Shown piece after piece: positions 39,945 through 45,752 of a DNA stretch of 64,000 nt (positions are counted from its first letter, which is position 1; each line of letters opens with the position of its first letter). The notes under the pieces were generated by a model that was not told where the DNA came from, made no database searches, and worked only from the letters and a program-made list of their open reading frames with translations. The stretch spans positions 1-64,000 of the IMG/VR virus record IMGVR_UViG_3300043803_000445. One strand, given 5' to 3'. Origin of the DNA: a virus. The translations under genes were made by a program, and so were the position numbers.

Positions 39945-39970
39945 TTTAAGGAGGTTTCTATCTCCTTAAA
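39945..39970 (-). terminator. Hairpin after speD
   Basis: Nine-base-pair stem TTTAAGGAG/CTCCTTAAA with an 8-nt loop, starting just after the speD stop. It is not followed by a long T run on the minus strand, so termination may be partial or it may act as an RNA stabiliser. Confidence 0.5.
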
Positions 39971-39974
39971 CTAT

Positions 39975-40316
39975 TTAACGATCTAACTGACGAAGTTTAT
40001 AATTTTTGGAATTAAAATACTTCAACAATTCTAGTGCAACTAATTTTGGATTTCCTTCACCACAAGTATAAACATCTATTGCAATACAACCTTCCTCAGG
40101 CCAAGTATGACAAGAAACATGACTTTCTGAGAGTGCAATCACAATTGTAAGACCTTGAGGATGAAAACAGTGCTGAAAAATATTCAAAATTGTCATTCCA
40201 GCACGTTGAATGCCACGTTCCATCACCTTCTGAAGAGCAATACCATCATTCAGAAGATTGTGTTCTACATCATAAACCTCCAAAAGAAGGTGATTGCCCA
40301 TCGAAAACTGTTTCAA
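39975..40316 (-). CDS. speD: S-adenosylmethionine decarboxylase proenzyme
   Basis: Converts S-adenosylmethionine to the aminopropyl donor used for spermidine synthesis; pyruvoyl enzyme matured by self-cleavage. 113 aa if counted from TTG at 40316, or 108 aa from ATG at 40301; no clear ribosome site decides. Cleavage pair Glu64-Ser65 lies in LSESHVSCHTWPE, followed by AIDVYTCG, the invariant AdoMetDC core (numbering from the TTG). speD is a known auxiliary gene of T4-like cyanophages, possibly serving polyamine needs for DNA packing. An AATAAATA late-type octamer is 22 nt upstream. Confidence 0.93.
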   Translation of the reverse strand: MKQFSMGNHLLLEVYDVEHNLLNDGIALQKVMERGIQRAGMTILNIFQHCFHPQGLTIVIALSESHVSCHTWPEEGCIAIDVYTCGEGNPKLVALELLKYFNSKNYKLRQLDR

Positions 40317-40338
40317 TTCAATATCTTTGGTAAAAATT

Positions 40339-40346
40339 TATTTATT
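40339..40346 (-). promoter_or_regulatory. Late promoter variant (AATAAATA) for speD
   Basis: One-base variant of TATAAATA in the 30-nt gap between the 209-aa gene and speD. Confidence 0.45.
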
Positions 40347-40976
40347 TTAATTTAAATTTTTAATTTCGTACATATAATGATCGGATGTTTCGATTTTTCT
40401 TTTATTTTCAACCGAATACACAGTTAAGTCAATTTCATATCCTGGATTTTTGTCGATTCTATTAAATGTCCAGGCATTATCATACCAAATAATACGATTA
40501 TTTGGATATGCATAGTAATTTCCAGTTTCTACCTTGAATAAATGAGCACATTTATGTTCAGGAGTCTCTGAAAAATTAAGATCAGTGACTCCTTTATTTT
40601 CCCATGACCAATCAAGAGTAAACATATAACTTCCAATCACCCTTTTTCCATCAGGACGAATTAATTCTGCTTGTAATCCAGCGAGACGAGCACGTTTTTG
40701 AACATCAACATACGGAGAAAAGCAGTCCCAGTACATAATATCCTCTAGAGGTTCTATTTCTGCATCTGATTTCCAACAAAAGGCGTGAAGAGGTCTACGA
40801 GTCCAATTCACGCCATTTTCAAGGAATGCTTCAAATAAAGGGACTCTTTTTTCAATACTGGCAACACAATGTACATCACATTTAGTTACTTCACCGTGAC
40901 CCTTTTTGTGATTAAAAAGAAATTCATTACGAATATAACAGGACCAATCTGGAAGACTGTGATTTAGATAAGCCAT
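40347..40976 (-). CDS. Conserved cyanophage-type protein, function unknown
   Basis: 209 aa, soluble. It contains many aromatic and polar residues (LPDWSCYIRNEFLFNHKKG, PLHAFCWKSDAEIEPLED, FTLDWSWENKG, HKCAHLF). I recognise it as a type found next to speD and structural genes in T4-like cyanophages but know no function. It has several Cys and His (CDVHC, HKCAH) that could bind metal; that is speculation. The gene upstream ends 4 nt before this start. Confidence 0.75.
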   Translation of the reverse strand: MAYLNHSLPDWSCYIRNEFLFNHKKGHGEVTKCDVHCVASIEKRVPLFEAFLENGVNWTRRPLHAFCWKSDAEIEPLEDIMYWDCFSPYVDVQKRARLAGLQAELIRPDGKRVIGSYMFTLDWSWENKGVTDLNFSETPEHKCAHLFKVETGNYYAYPNNRIIWYDNAWTFNRIDKNPGYEIDLTVYSVENKRKIETSDHYMYEIKNLN

Positions 40977-40979
40977 TAT

Positions 40980-41117
40980 TTACCGTCCTTGACCTCGATA
41001 CTTTTTACGTGCTACATTGCGACTCGTAGCAGCATATTTAGTATTTCTACTAGCACCTTGTCGAGTATTTTTTGGAACACTCGCAATCTGCATATCCTTT
41101 CGACTCTTTTGCGCCAT
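40980..41117 (-). CDS. Small very basic protein
   Basis: 45 aa, MAQKSRKDMQIASVPKNTRQ at the start and KKYRGQGR at the end, with about one third Lys, Arg or Gln. A GGAG ribosome site lies 9 nt upstream. It is likely nucleic-acid or acidic-partner binding, by composition only. It is packed 3 nt upstream of the 209-aa gene. The YRGQGR end resembles small proteins I recall from cyanophages. Confidence 0.7.
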   Translation of the reverse strand: MAQKSRKDMQIASVPKNTRQGASRNTKYAATSRNVARKKYRGQGR

Positions 41118-41236
41118 TTTTAATTCTCCAACTAACGGTTTTATAAGGGGGTTTTTATAAAGTCTCTCAAGCCAATAAAAATGCCTCTATAAGACAATAA
41201 AAACCTCATAGAGACATTCTATCATAACGTTTTAAA

Positions 41237-41256
41237 GAAGGTCAAGAAAGACCTTC
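41237..41256 (-). terminator. Terminator after glycosyltransferase gene
   Basis: Stem GAAGGTC/GACCTTC with a 6-nt loop, 10 nt after the stop of the 249-aa gene, followed on the minus strand by TTTAAAA. Plausible intrinsic terminator. Confidence 0.6.
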
Positions 41257-41266
41257 CAGACACTTA

Positions 41267-42016
41267 TCAGATGATTCGTGTCTTTTCGTGTCCAACACGA
41301 ATCAAAGGATCACACCAAATCTCATATCCTTGTTCTTTTGCATCCAGACAGAATGAAACATCCTCTCCACACATATCTTGAACCTCTCCAGATTCAAAAA
41401 CTTGCATCTTCGGTGCAAACCAAGGATACTCAAGACTTTCAAATACTCCTTTCTTAATCAATACCCATCCAAATCCAGTATAATCAACTGTAAATGGTTT
41501 ACGACGTTTCTGAATCGTATCTAGTGTCTCGTGATTCATTACACCACCAGACTTTCGGAAATCATCTTCTTCCAACCAATGTGCAACAGACGTGGTGTGA
41601 CCATCCTCAGTGCAATACCATCCAGCAGCAATATCCTTATCCATTGCAACAAGACGATAGAACTTCTCAGTGTCGAAGACAATATCACTGTCAATCCAGA
41701 GTTGATAATCATACTGCAATTTACCATCCCAAGGAATCTGCTTGGGTCCTCTGAGTACATTCGCACCAAGTACCTTGCATCGTGCAAAGTTTACCATTGA
41801 AGAATAATCTTGACTAATCTGAATACTTGCACCACTCTGTACTAAATCAAAACAAAGTTGTACGAAGTTCTTCAAATAAATGTAAGATACTCCTCGTCCA
41901 GGAAGACAAAAAACAATTGACTTCCCACGAATCATTTCTTTTGCTGCTTCTAAATTAAACTCTCCTTCCACAGGTCCTGTGGGAAGTTTTGCTTTTACTG
42001 TAAATCCTTTAGCCAT
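41267..42016 (-). CDS. Glycosyltransferase-like protein (GT-A fold)
   Basis: 249 aa. The sugar-nucleotide/metal DXD motif is DSD at residues 109-111 in YQLWIDSDIVF. The N-terminal part has SIVFCLPGRGVSYIYLKNF (nucleotide-binding strand and loop), and the C-terminus has EDVSFCLDAKEQGYEIWCDP and a VGHEKTRII end, typical of phage glycosyltransferase-like proteins. There is no membrane anchor. It may glycosylate a virion protein or modify DNA bases; substrate is unknown. A terminator hairpin follows the gene. Fold assignment is fairly sure, activity is inferred. Confidence 0.75.
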   Translation of the reverse strand: MAKGFTVKAKLPTGPVEGEFNLEAAKEMIRGKSIVFCLPGRGVSYIYLKNFVQLCFDLVQSGASIQISQDYSSMVNFARCKVLGANVLRGPKQIPWDGKLQYDYQLWIDSDIVFDTEKFYRLVAMDKDIAAGWYCTEDGHTTSVAHWLEEDDFRKSGGVMNHETLDTIQKRRKPFTVDYTGFGWVLIKKGVFESLEYPWFAPKMQVFESGEVQDMCGEDVSFCLDAKEQGYEIWCDPLIRVGHEKTRII

Positions 42017-42059
42017 AAAATAATTTTTTCTCGATACTACATGATTTTACCACAGCAAC

Positions 42060-42230
42060 TCATTCATTGCAATGGTCTTCGTTTTTATTTAGATGTACTT
42101 CAATATCCTTATCATTCCCCCCAGAAGTCCATACAAGTCCTCTGATCATTTTCAGATTTTCCTGTAAATCACTCTGTGGCACCTGACTTAATATTTCATT
42201 GCCCTTAACTGAAATATTATACGTATTCAT
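42060..42230 (-). CDS. Small conserved protein
   Basis: 56 aa starting MNTYNISVKGNEILSQVPQS, with a later GLVWTSGGNDKDIEVHLNKN. This looks like a family of short cyanophage proteins (strand, helix, then GG-D-D-I-x-V strand). It overlaps the 50-aa gene upstream by 14 nt. An AGAGG sits directly before the ATG. Function unknown. Confidence 0.6.
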   Translation of the reverse strand: MNTYNISVKGNEILSQVPQSDLQENLKMIRGLVWTSGGNDKDIEVHLNKNEDHCNE

Positions 42231-42369
42231 CCTCTTCTATCTTTCGGAGTAAATCTTCAATCTCTTCTCTTAAACTATCATTGATCACCAATATTTTATC
42301 AGTATCTAAACGATGCTGTATCGTATCAATCAATAAGTCTTTCTCATAATCATCAAAATCTAATTTCAT
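42217..42369 (-). CDS. Small acidic helical protein
   Basis: 50 aa from the ATG at 42369 (MKLDFDDYEKDLLIDTIQHR ...), ending LLRKIEEDEYV. An in-frame ATG at 42402 would add 11 residues and lies 2 nt after the HNH stop. The shorter form matches the pattern I recall for this family (MxLxFxDxEKxLL ... KIEEDE). Function unknown. The HNH homing gene sits directly upstream, so its original promoter region may have been displaced. Confidence 0.65.
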   Translation of the reverse strand: MKLDFDDYEKDLLIDTIQHRLDTDKILVINDSLREEIEDLLRKIEEDEYV

Positions 42370-42404
42370 TGTACTTTCAGGGCATTTTTTATTATATATC
42401 ATTC

Positions 42405-43145
42405 TTAATATTCAACAACAAGTCCCCAAATCTTTATATTATTACTTCTTGCATTAGAAAGATTCCTAGCAAGATCATTTATTGTTTGATTTTTATTTTT
42501 TGTTTTACTATAAACTAAGTTATAATTTTCATTTACCCATTCTCTCAAATTTTTTCCCTTCCATATTTTTCCAGTTAATGTATCCGTAATTGTATATGTC
42601 TTGCAATTTGGTTCAGATGCATTCTCAAATCTACTAATCCATCTCAAATTTGTATAATGATTGTTAAGTTTATTTCTATCAATATGATCTATCTCATTAT
42701 ATTCACAAGGATTGTCTACAAATGCTTTGGCAACTAATTGATGTATTGACCTTATAATTTGTTGATAGTTTCCATCACTATCCCAAATTGAAATATTCAC
42801 GCATTGATATTGATGCTCTGGATATCTTGGGTTGCCCCTAAAAGAAGGTTTTAAATATATTAATCCATTTTCATCAATCTCTCCGTATTTTCCAGTTCTA
42901 TCATATTTTCCAGGTCTGCGATATGCTCTTCCATCCTCAGTAATATAATATCCAGGATATTCAGTTTCTTTCATCCCTTTTGGTATTTTTACCTGGGGAT
43001 AATTATAAACTACTTTTTGTTTTGGAACTGCAATTGGCATATTCCATTGCTCTCTGGGTTTTTTCATATAAACCCACTTCCCATCCTTTTTTATATACTT
43101 AAAACCTTTCGCATTTGTCCTAATTGTTCCTTCTGAGTAATTCAT
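42405..43145 (-). CDS. HNH homing endonuclease (NUMOD4-like)
   Basis: 246 aa from the ATG at 43145. Frame is open 276 nt further upstream, but that part lies in repeat-rich intergenic DNA and codes for no domain. A NUMOD4-like segment is at about 60-120 (YPGYYITEDGRAYRRPGKY). The HNH domain is at 134-180: IHQLVAKAF, EIDHIDRNKLNN (DH at 153-154) and TNLRWISRFEN. The C-terminal part (LREWVNENYN ... SNARSN) resembles a NUMOD1-like DNA-binding helix. Likely a free-standing mobile gene. Its leader can pair with an upstream arm (see findings). Confidence 0.85.
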   Translation of the reverse strand: MNYSEGTIRTNAKGFKYIKKDGKWVYMKKPREQWNMPIAVPKQKVVYNYPQVKIPKGMKETEYPGYYITEDGRAYRRPGKYDRTGKYGEIDENGLIYLKPSFRGNPRYPEHQYQCVNISIWDSDGNYQQIIRSIHQLVAKAFVDNPCEYNEIDHIDRNKLNNHYTNLRWISRFENASEPNCKTYTITDTLTGKIWKGKNLREWVNENYNLVYSKTKNKNQTINDLARNLSNARSNNIKIWGLVVEY

Positions 43146-43373
43146 AATTTTATGTGGACCTTTTTGGAGAAATTTTTTTGCTGGAAATTTTTTTATATTT
43201 AAGTGTATTTGACTGCCAAAAGCAAGACTGTGTAGACTACAGGGACCCATTAAAATTATATACGGGGGCAACGGTTTATAATAAGAATAACAAACAACAT
43301 AAAATAACTGTCTATTATAATAAACGAACAATAACGAATACTTTATATTCATTACTGTGTTATTAGAATAACA

Positions 43374-43586
43374 AACTATATGGGGGGTGTTGCTATAACG
43401 AACGGGCACGATATAAGTCATTATACAACACTGTCAGATTCAAATACGAAACTGTATGGGGGGTGGTATAAATGACGAAGTGCTTCTAAAGTATAAGATA
43501 TGGAGACTACAAGTTTGTACACAGTTCTGTGTACAACGAATAGTATAGCACAGGACTGAAAGAATTACAAACTATATGGGGGGTGT
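43374..43586 (+). repeat. Three copies of a G6-containing word
   Basis: AACT(A/G)TATGGGGGGTG occurs at 43374, 43450 and 43570, each followed by T or G and a T/A-rich stretch. A weaker ATATACGGGGGC is at 43258-43269. Same orientation in all cases. Possible protein-binding iteron; a single G run per copy argues against an intramolecular quadruplex. Confidence 0.6.
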
Positions 43587-43758
43587 CATATAACACTACT
43601 GTTGTATTGTTATACTATAAGACGAGCATATACTTATACTGTGAGTACAACGAAGTGCTATAACGAACTGTTATGTATAACGAACTCATAGGACGAAGGA
43701 GTTTATAACACGAATAGTTTTCCACAGGGTATAACGAACTCTGTGGAATATAACGAAT
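43394..43758 (+). repeat. TATAACGAA iteron-like words
   Basis: TATAACGAAC is exact at 43394, 43659, 43676 and 43730, TATAACGAAT at 43749, and close forms (ATAACGAATA, ACAACGAATA) at 43331 and 43533. All are on the plus strand, and the last ones interleave with the TTTTCCACA boxes. Confidence 0.6.
43515..43536. repeat. 10-bp inverted repeat
   Basis: TTGTACACAG / CTGTGTACAA with a 2-nt centre. Strong cruciform or dimeric-protein site in the gene-free region; no T run follows on either strand. Confidence 0.65.
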
Positions 43759-43927
43759 AGTTTTCCACAAGTTTTCCACAGGTTTTGAATAGTTTTCCAC
43801 AGGGCAATTCTTATAAACCCTTGCAAACACTACAAATCATTATAAACCTGTGGAAAACTATTCTGTGAAAATCATTACTTTCCCCTATAGGAAATGAATG
43901 AAACCTGTGGAAAACTATTTTTCCACA
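43718..43927. repeat. Cluster of seven TTTTCCACA (DnaA-box) motifs
   Basis: Exact TTTTCCACA on the plus strand at 43718, 43761, 43772, 43793 and 43919, and on the minus strand at 43849-43857 and 43906-43914; TGTGGAATA at 43742 is one base off. Several are embedded in GAATAGTTTTCCACAGG. TTTTCCACA is the DnaA box form reported for cyanobacterial oriC. The cluster is seen directly; DnaA binding is inferred. Confidence 0.75.
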
Positions 43928-43929
43928 GG
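43904..43929. repeat. Hairpin made of two head-to-head boxes
   Basis: CCTGTGGAAAA / TTTTCCACAGG, 11-bp perfect stem with a 4-nt loop, placed at the predicted transcription start of the minus-strand promoter at 43937-43964. Confidence 0.7.
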
Positions 43930-43936
43930 CACGAGA

Positions 43937-43964
43937 CTTATAAGAATTGTCGAGATTCTGTCAA
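43937..43964 (-). promoter_or_regulatory. Sigma70-type promoter reading into the box cluster
   Basis: TTGACA at 43964-43959, 16-nt spacer, TATAAG at 43942-43937. It would transcribe leftwards through all TTTTCCACA boxes towards the HNH gene; such RNA could prime replication or remodel the region. Confidence 0.6.
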
Positions 43965-44001
43965 TATGTGTTGTGCCAGTCCTAGGAGTGTCTGTGTGCC
44001 C

Positions 44002-44030
44002 TTGACTTTTTTTGCGGTTTATGGTATAAT
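44002..44030 (+). promoter_or_regulatory. Strong plus-strand sigma70 promoter
   Basis: TTGACT, 17-nt spacer, TATAAT, with TGG before the -10 (extended -10). It is one of the closest matches to the consensus in the window and points onto a strand with no protein genes. Confidence 0.7.
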
Positions 44031-44036
44031 GCGGGC

Positions 44037-44230
44037 TTAGACAACAAGAACTAGAGGGGTTTAGAGAAGCATAAGAACAAGAACTAGAGGCATTTACATC
44101 ACATAATATAACACTATCATTATAACACAACAAAACACTCAACTATGTTTTTTAATACATTTAATTTAATTATCAATTAAAACATTCTTACATATCAAAT
44201 GATAATTATCTCTTATGCTTGAGTGTTAAT
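44037..44230 (+). ncRNA. Candidate non-coding RNA from the plus-strand promoter
   Basis: The region after the plus promoter has no open frame longer than 11 codons from an ATG. It carries two copies of AACAAGAACTAGAGG (44043-44057 and 44076-44090), a 9-bp outer inverted repeat AACACTCAA/TTGAGTGTT (44134-44142 with 44219-44227), an inner TTAATT/AATTAA hairpin (44166-44180) and a GATAATTATC palindrome (44201-44210). The 3' end is a guess. It could be a regulatory RNA, a replication primer, or antisense RNA for genes to the right. Confidence 0.35.
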
Positions 44231-44246
44231 CTCTTCCATCTGATCT

Positions 44247-44438
44247 TCATTGATTCAATGTAATCAGTTGTGATTGAATATCTTCAATCTCATTCACATC
44301 ATCATACTCTGCTAAATCTACTGGATGAAACTCATTCAAATTGATTGTATTATCAGTATAGATCGGAGCATAGAATAGTTCATACTCTTCACCTAACTTA
44401 TAAACACAACCGTGATCTTCTTTGTGTAGGATAATCAT
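44247..44438 (-). CDS. Small acidic protein
   Basis: 63 aa from ATG 44438 (MIILHKEDHGCVYKLGEEYE). The stop of the 42-aa gene upstream is followed by one base and then this ATG (TGA-A-ATG), so they are coupled; the frame extends to 44468 but inside the upstream gene. Acidic, with no recognised domain. Confidence 0.6.
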   Translation of the reverse strand: MIILHKEDHGCVYKLGEEYELFYAPIYTDNTINLNEFHPVDLAEYDDVNEIEDIQSQLITLNQ

Positions 44439-44439
44439 T

Positions 44440-44568
44440 TCAGTTTTGTTGGCAGAGTTTAATAGCATCAGTAATCGAAGTAGTCAAATACTTACAATCA
44501 CCATTGGTGTTACATACGGCATAAACTTTTTGTTGAGTGTTAATGTCGTAAGTGAAACGGATAGTCAT
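44440..44568 (-). CDS. Small protein coupled to the next gene
   Basis: 42 aa, MTIRFTYDINTQQKVYAVCN at the start, TDAIKLCQQN at the end; mixed strand-helix with three Cys. No strong ribosome site is seen. Its stop is one base from the following ATG. Function unknown. Confidence 0.5.
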   Translation of the reverse strand: MTIRFTYDINTQQKVYAVCNTNGDCKYLTTSITDAIKLCQQN

Positions 44569-44610
44569 TAGATCAGTTAATGAATTGATAAAAATCAGGC
44601 ACCGAGAGAA

Positions 44611-44865
44611 TTAAACTCGTGACAGTGCGTCAGTTTTTTGCTTCGGATTCTGTGTTTGTTTAATCCAGGTGGAAGTTCTGCGAGAATAAACTTGTGAAGG
44701 AAGTTTAGATTTGCCCTGAACTTCATTGATGAGTTCAATGAAGTGAATAAAGAATTGCCTCTCCATTCGTTGCTCGGTGGTCATTGCTTGACTCTGAACT
44801 TCGTTCATCATAGCACGGATCTGGGGGTTTGTCAAGGGGTCTACGGTTCTTCTACCTATCAGCAT
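44611..44865 (-). CDS. Small helical protein of unknown function
   Basis: 84 aa, MLIGRRTVDPLTNPQIRAMM at the start, then a Glu/Gln-rich helix (EQRMERQFFIHFIELINEVQ) and a basic tail (PKQKTDALSRV). Its ATG lies within an imperfect hairpin (GCATCCC/GGGTATGC). It follows the 75-aa gene by 20 nt. I recognise no family. Confidence 0.6.
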   Translation of the reverse strand: MLIGRRTVDPLTNPQIRAMMNEVQSQAMTTEQRMERQFFIHFIELINEVQGKSKLPSQVYSRRTSTWIKQTQNPKQKTDALSRV

Positions 44866-44885
44866 CCCTGATGGGTATGCTGGAC

Positions 44886-45113
44886 TCAGATGAGTTCGAG
44901 ATTATCTACAATCTCAACCCAATAACATTTTTTATTTTCTTCATCTTGTGTAGATTTTACAAGATTCTTTTTGACAAGAGAACTCAATACACCAGCACAA
45001 ACTCTTGGATTATTAAATGGATCAAGTTCATGTAACCATCCACATTTGGGTTGGTCCATTCCTTGTGAAATGGAATTGTAAAGAAGTTGTTCTTTGTCAG
45101 TGAGTTTCATCAT
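44886..45113 (-). CDS. Small protein, possible winged-helix-like
   Basis: 75 aa, MMKLTDKEQLLYNSISQGMD at the start, then NNPRVCAGVLSSLVKKNLVK and KKCYWVEIV. The helix-helix-helix-strand layout with SSLVKKNLVKS resembles a small winged-helix DNA-binding unit of the kind seen in phage hypothetical proteins. That is a fold guess; no partner is known. It lies 9 nt after the 84-aa gene upstream. Confidence 0.6.
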   Translation of the reverse strand: MMKLTDKEQLLYNSISQGMDQPKCGWLHELDPFNNPRVCAGVLSSLVKKNLVKSTQDEENKKCYWVEIVDNLELI

Positions 45114-45122
45114 TAAATCAAA

Positions 45123-45377
45123 TCAGAGTTGAGACAGTACCCACATCATCGCAGATACTTCCTGTTTAGTATTCCAAGGACAAACGTCTTCAGTCATATT
45201 TCCATTCGGTCGGAAGATTGCAACTTCATAAGTGTTCTCATTGATATTACCATACAATCCACAATTCGGTGGACCAGCAACTACACTAATCTCCCAACCA
45301 TTCTCAAACTTATACCTTGCACCAATCGCACCAGGAATACCATTCAGATGCGGTTGAAATTGAAGAAGATCAAACAT
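45123..45377 (-). CDS. Conserved small phage protein
   Basis: 84 aa: GARYKFENGWEISVVAGPPN, then YEVAIFRPNGNMTEDVCPWN and a C-terminal VSAMMWVLSQL. I recall this pattern in many phage proteins of unknown function. Ribosome site AAGGAAC lies 8 nt upstream, and a TGATATAAT extended -10 is 26 nt upstream of the ATG. First gene of a short operon with the following 75-, 84-, 42- and 63-aa genes. Confidence 0.7.
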   Translation of the reverse strand: MFDLLQFQPHLNGIPGAIGARYKFENGWEISVVAGPPNCGLYGNINENTYEVAIFRPNGNMTEDVCPWNTKQEVSAMMWVLSQL

Positions 45378-45402
45378 TTGGAGTTCCTTTATGTGTGAGA
45401 GT

Positions 45403-45408
45403 ATTATA
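45403..45408 (-). promoter_or_regulatory. Extended -10 promoter
   Basis: TGATATAAT on the minus strand, 26 nt upstream of the ATG at 45377; the leader shares the AAAGGAACTCCAAATG ribosome site with the gene upstream. No family hairpin is next to it. Confidence 0.5.
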
Positions 45409-45693
45409 TCAAATAGAATGAGGAAAACTCACTTCAGTCCAAGGAAGAGTTTTCAGTTCTTCATCGGTAAATTGAATACCATCATCAAGTCGTGCTTCAT
45501 TCTTATAGAGATAGAACTGCTTAAAATTAACAACAGTCCCTCTCAAATCCCCATCTTCATCTACTTGATAGACAAGCACATCACAAAACTTATTGCGGTC
45601 CCAGGTGAGAATAGTACATTTGCGAATAGGTGCTTTTTTTCCCTCAACATCACCATAAGATGGAATGGGATAATCAGTAAAGGCATCAAGCAT
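45409..45693 (-). CDS. Small acidic protein of unknown function
   Basis: 94 aa: MLDAFTDYPIPSYGDVEGKK at the start, CTILTWDRNKFCDVLVYQVD in the middle and FTDEELKTLPWTEVSFPHSI at the end. Soluble, mixed strands. It is preceded by AAAGGAAC and its own cassette promoter (45717) with hairpin (45753). No family recognised. Confidence 0.65.
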   Translation of the reverse strand: MLDAFTDYPIPSYGDVEGKKAPIRKCTILTWDRNKFCDVLVYQVDEDGDLRGTVVNFKQFYLYKNEARLDDGIQFTDEELKTLPWTEVSFPHSI

Positions 45694-45716
45694 TTGGAGT
45701 TCCTTTGTGTCTCTGT

Positions 45717-45722
45717 ATTATA
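45717..45722 (-). promoter_or_regulatory. Cassette promoter, TGCCCTATAAT
   Basis: -10 TATAAT in GGATGCCCTATAAT, 24 nt before the ATG at 45693. No -35 consensus is seen. The hairpin at 45753 is 30 nt further upstream. Confidence 0.6.
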
Positions 45723-45752
45723 GGGCATCCAGTGCCCCATTGGGGAGTGTAG

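Larger units (their letters stand above)
43146..44246. other. Gene-free repeat region, putative origin or DnaA-titration site
   Basis: About 1.1 kb with no convincing protein gene on either strand. From left to right: an AT-rich stretch (about 43270-43375); three copies of a G6 word; repeated TATAACGAA words; a 10-bp inverted repeat (43515-43536); seven TTTTCCACA boxes (43718-43927); a hairpin built from two of those boxes; a divergent promoter pair (43937-44030); a 15-bp direct repeat; and AT-rich inverted repeats to 44227. The combination of boxes, iteron-like words and an AT-rich flank is typical of replication origins. It separates the late or structural side from the early or accessory side. 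Confidence 0.6.

Noticed and set aside
43146-43421. N-terminal extension of the HNH gene
   Set aside because: The added 92 residues are low-complexity translation of repeat DNA; homing proteins of this type start near MNYSEGT or later.
43374-43586. G-quadruplex from the G6 words
   Set aside because: One G run per copy, 76-120 bp apart; an intramolecular four-run structure is not possible locally.
43615-43830. 71-codon open frame on minus within the box cluster
   Set aside because: Its repeats are the direct translation of the box and iteron words (VENLWK, VENYS), with no ribosome site; composition is not protein-like.
43718-43927. CRISPR-like array
   Set aside because: Repeats occur in both orientations with irregular short spacing and no unique equal-length spacers; fits protein-binding boxes better.
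43915-44142. 75-codon open frame on minus across the divergent promoters
   Set aside because: Covers two promoters and repeats, Ser/Cys-rich, no ribosome site or family.
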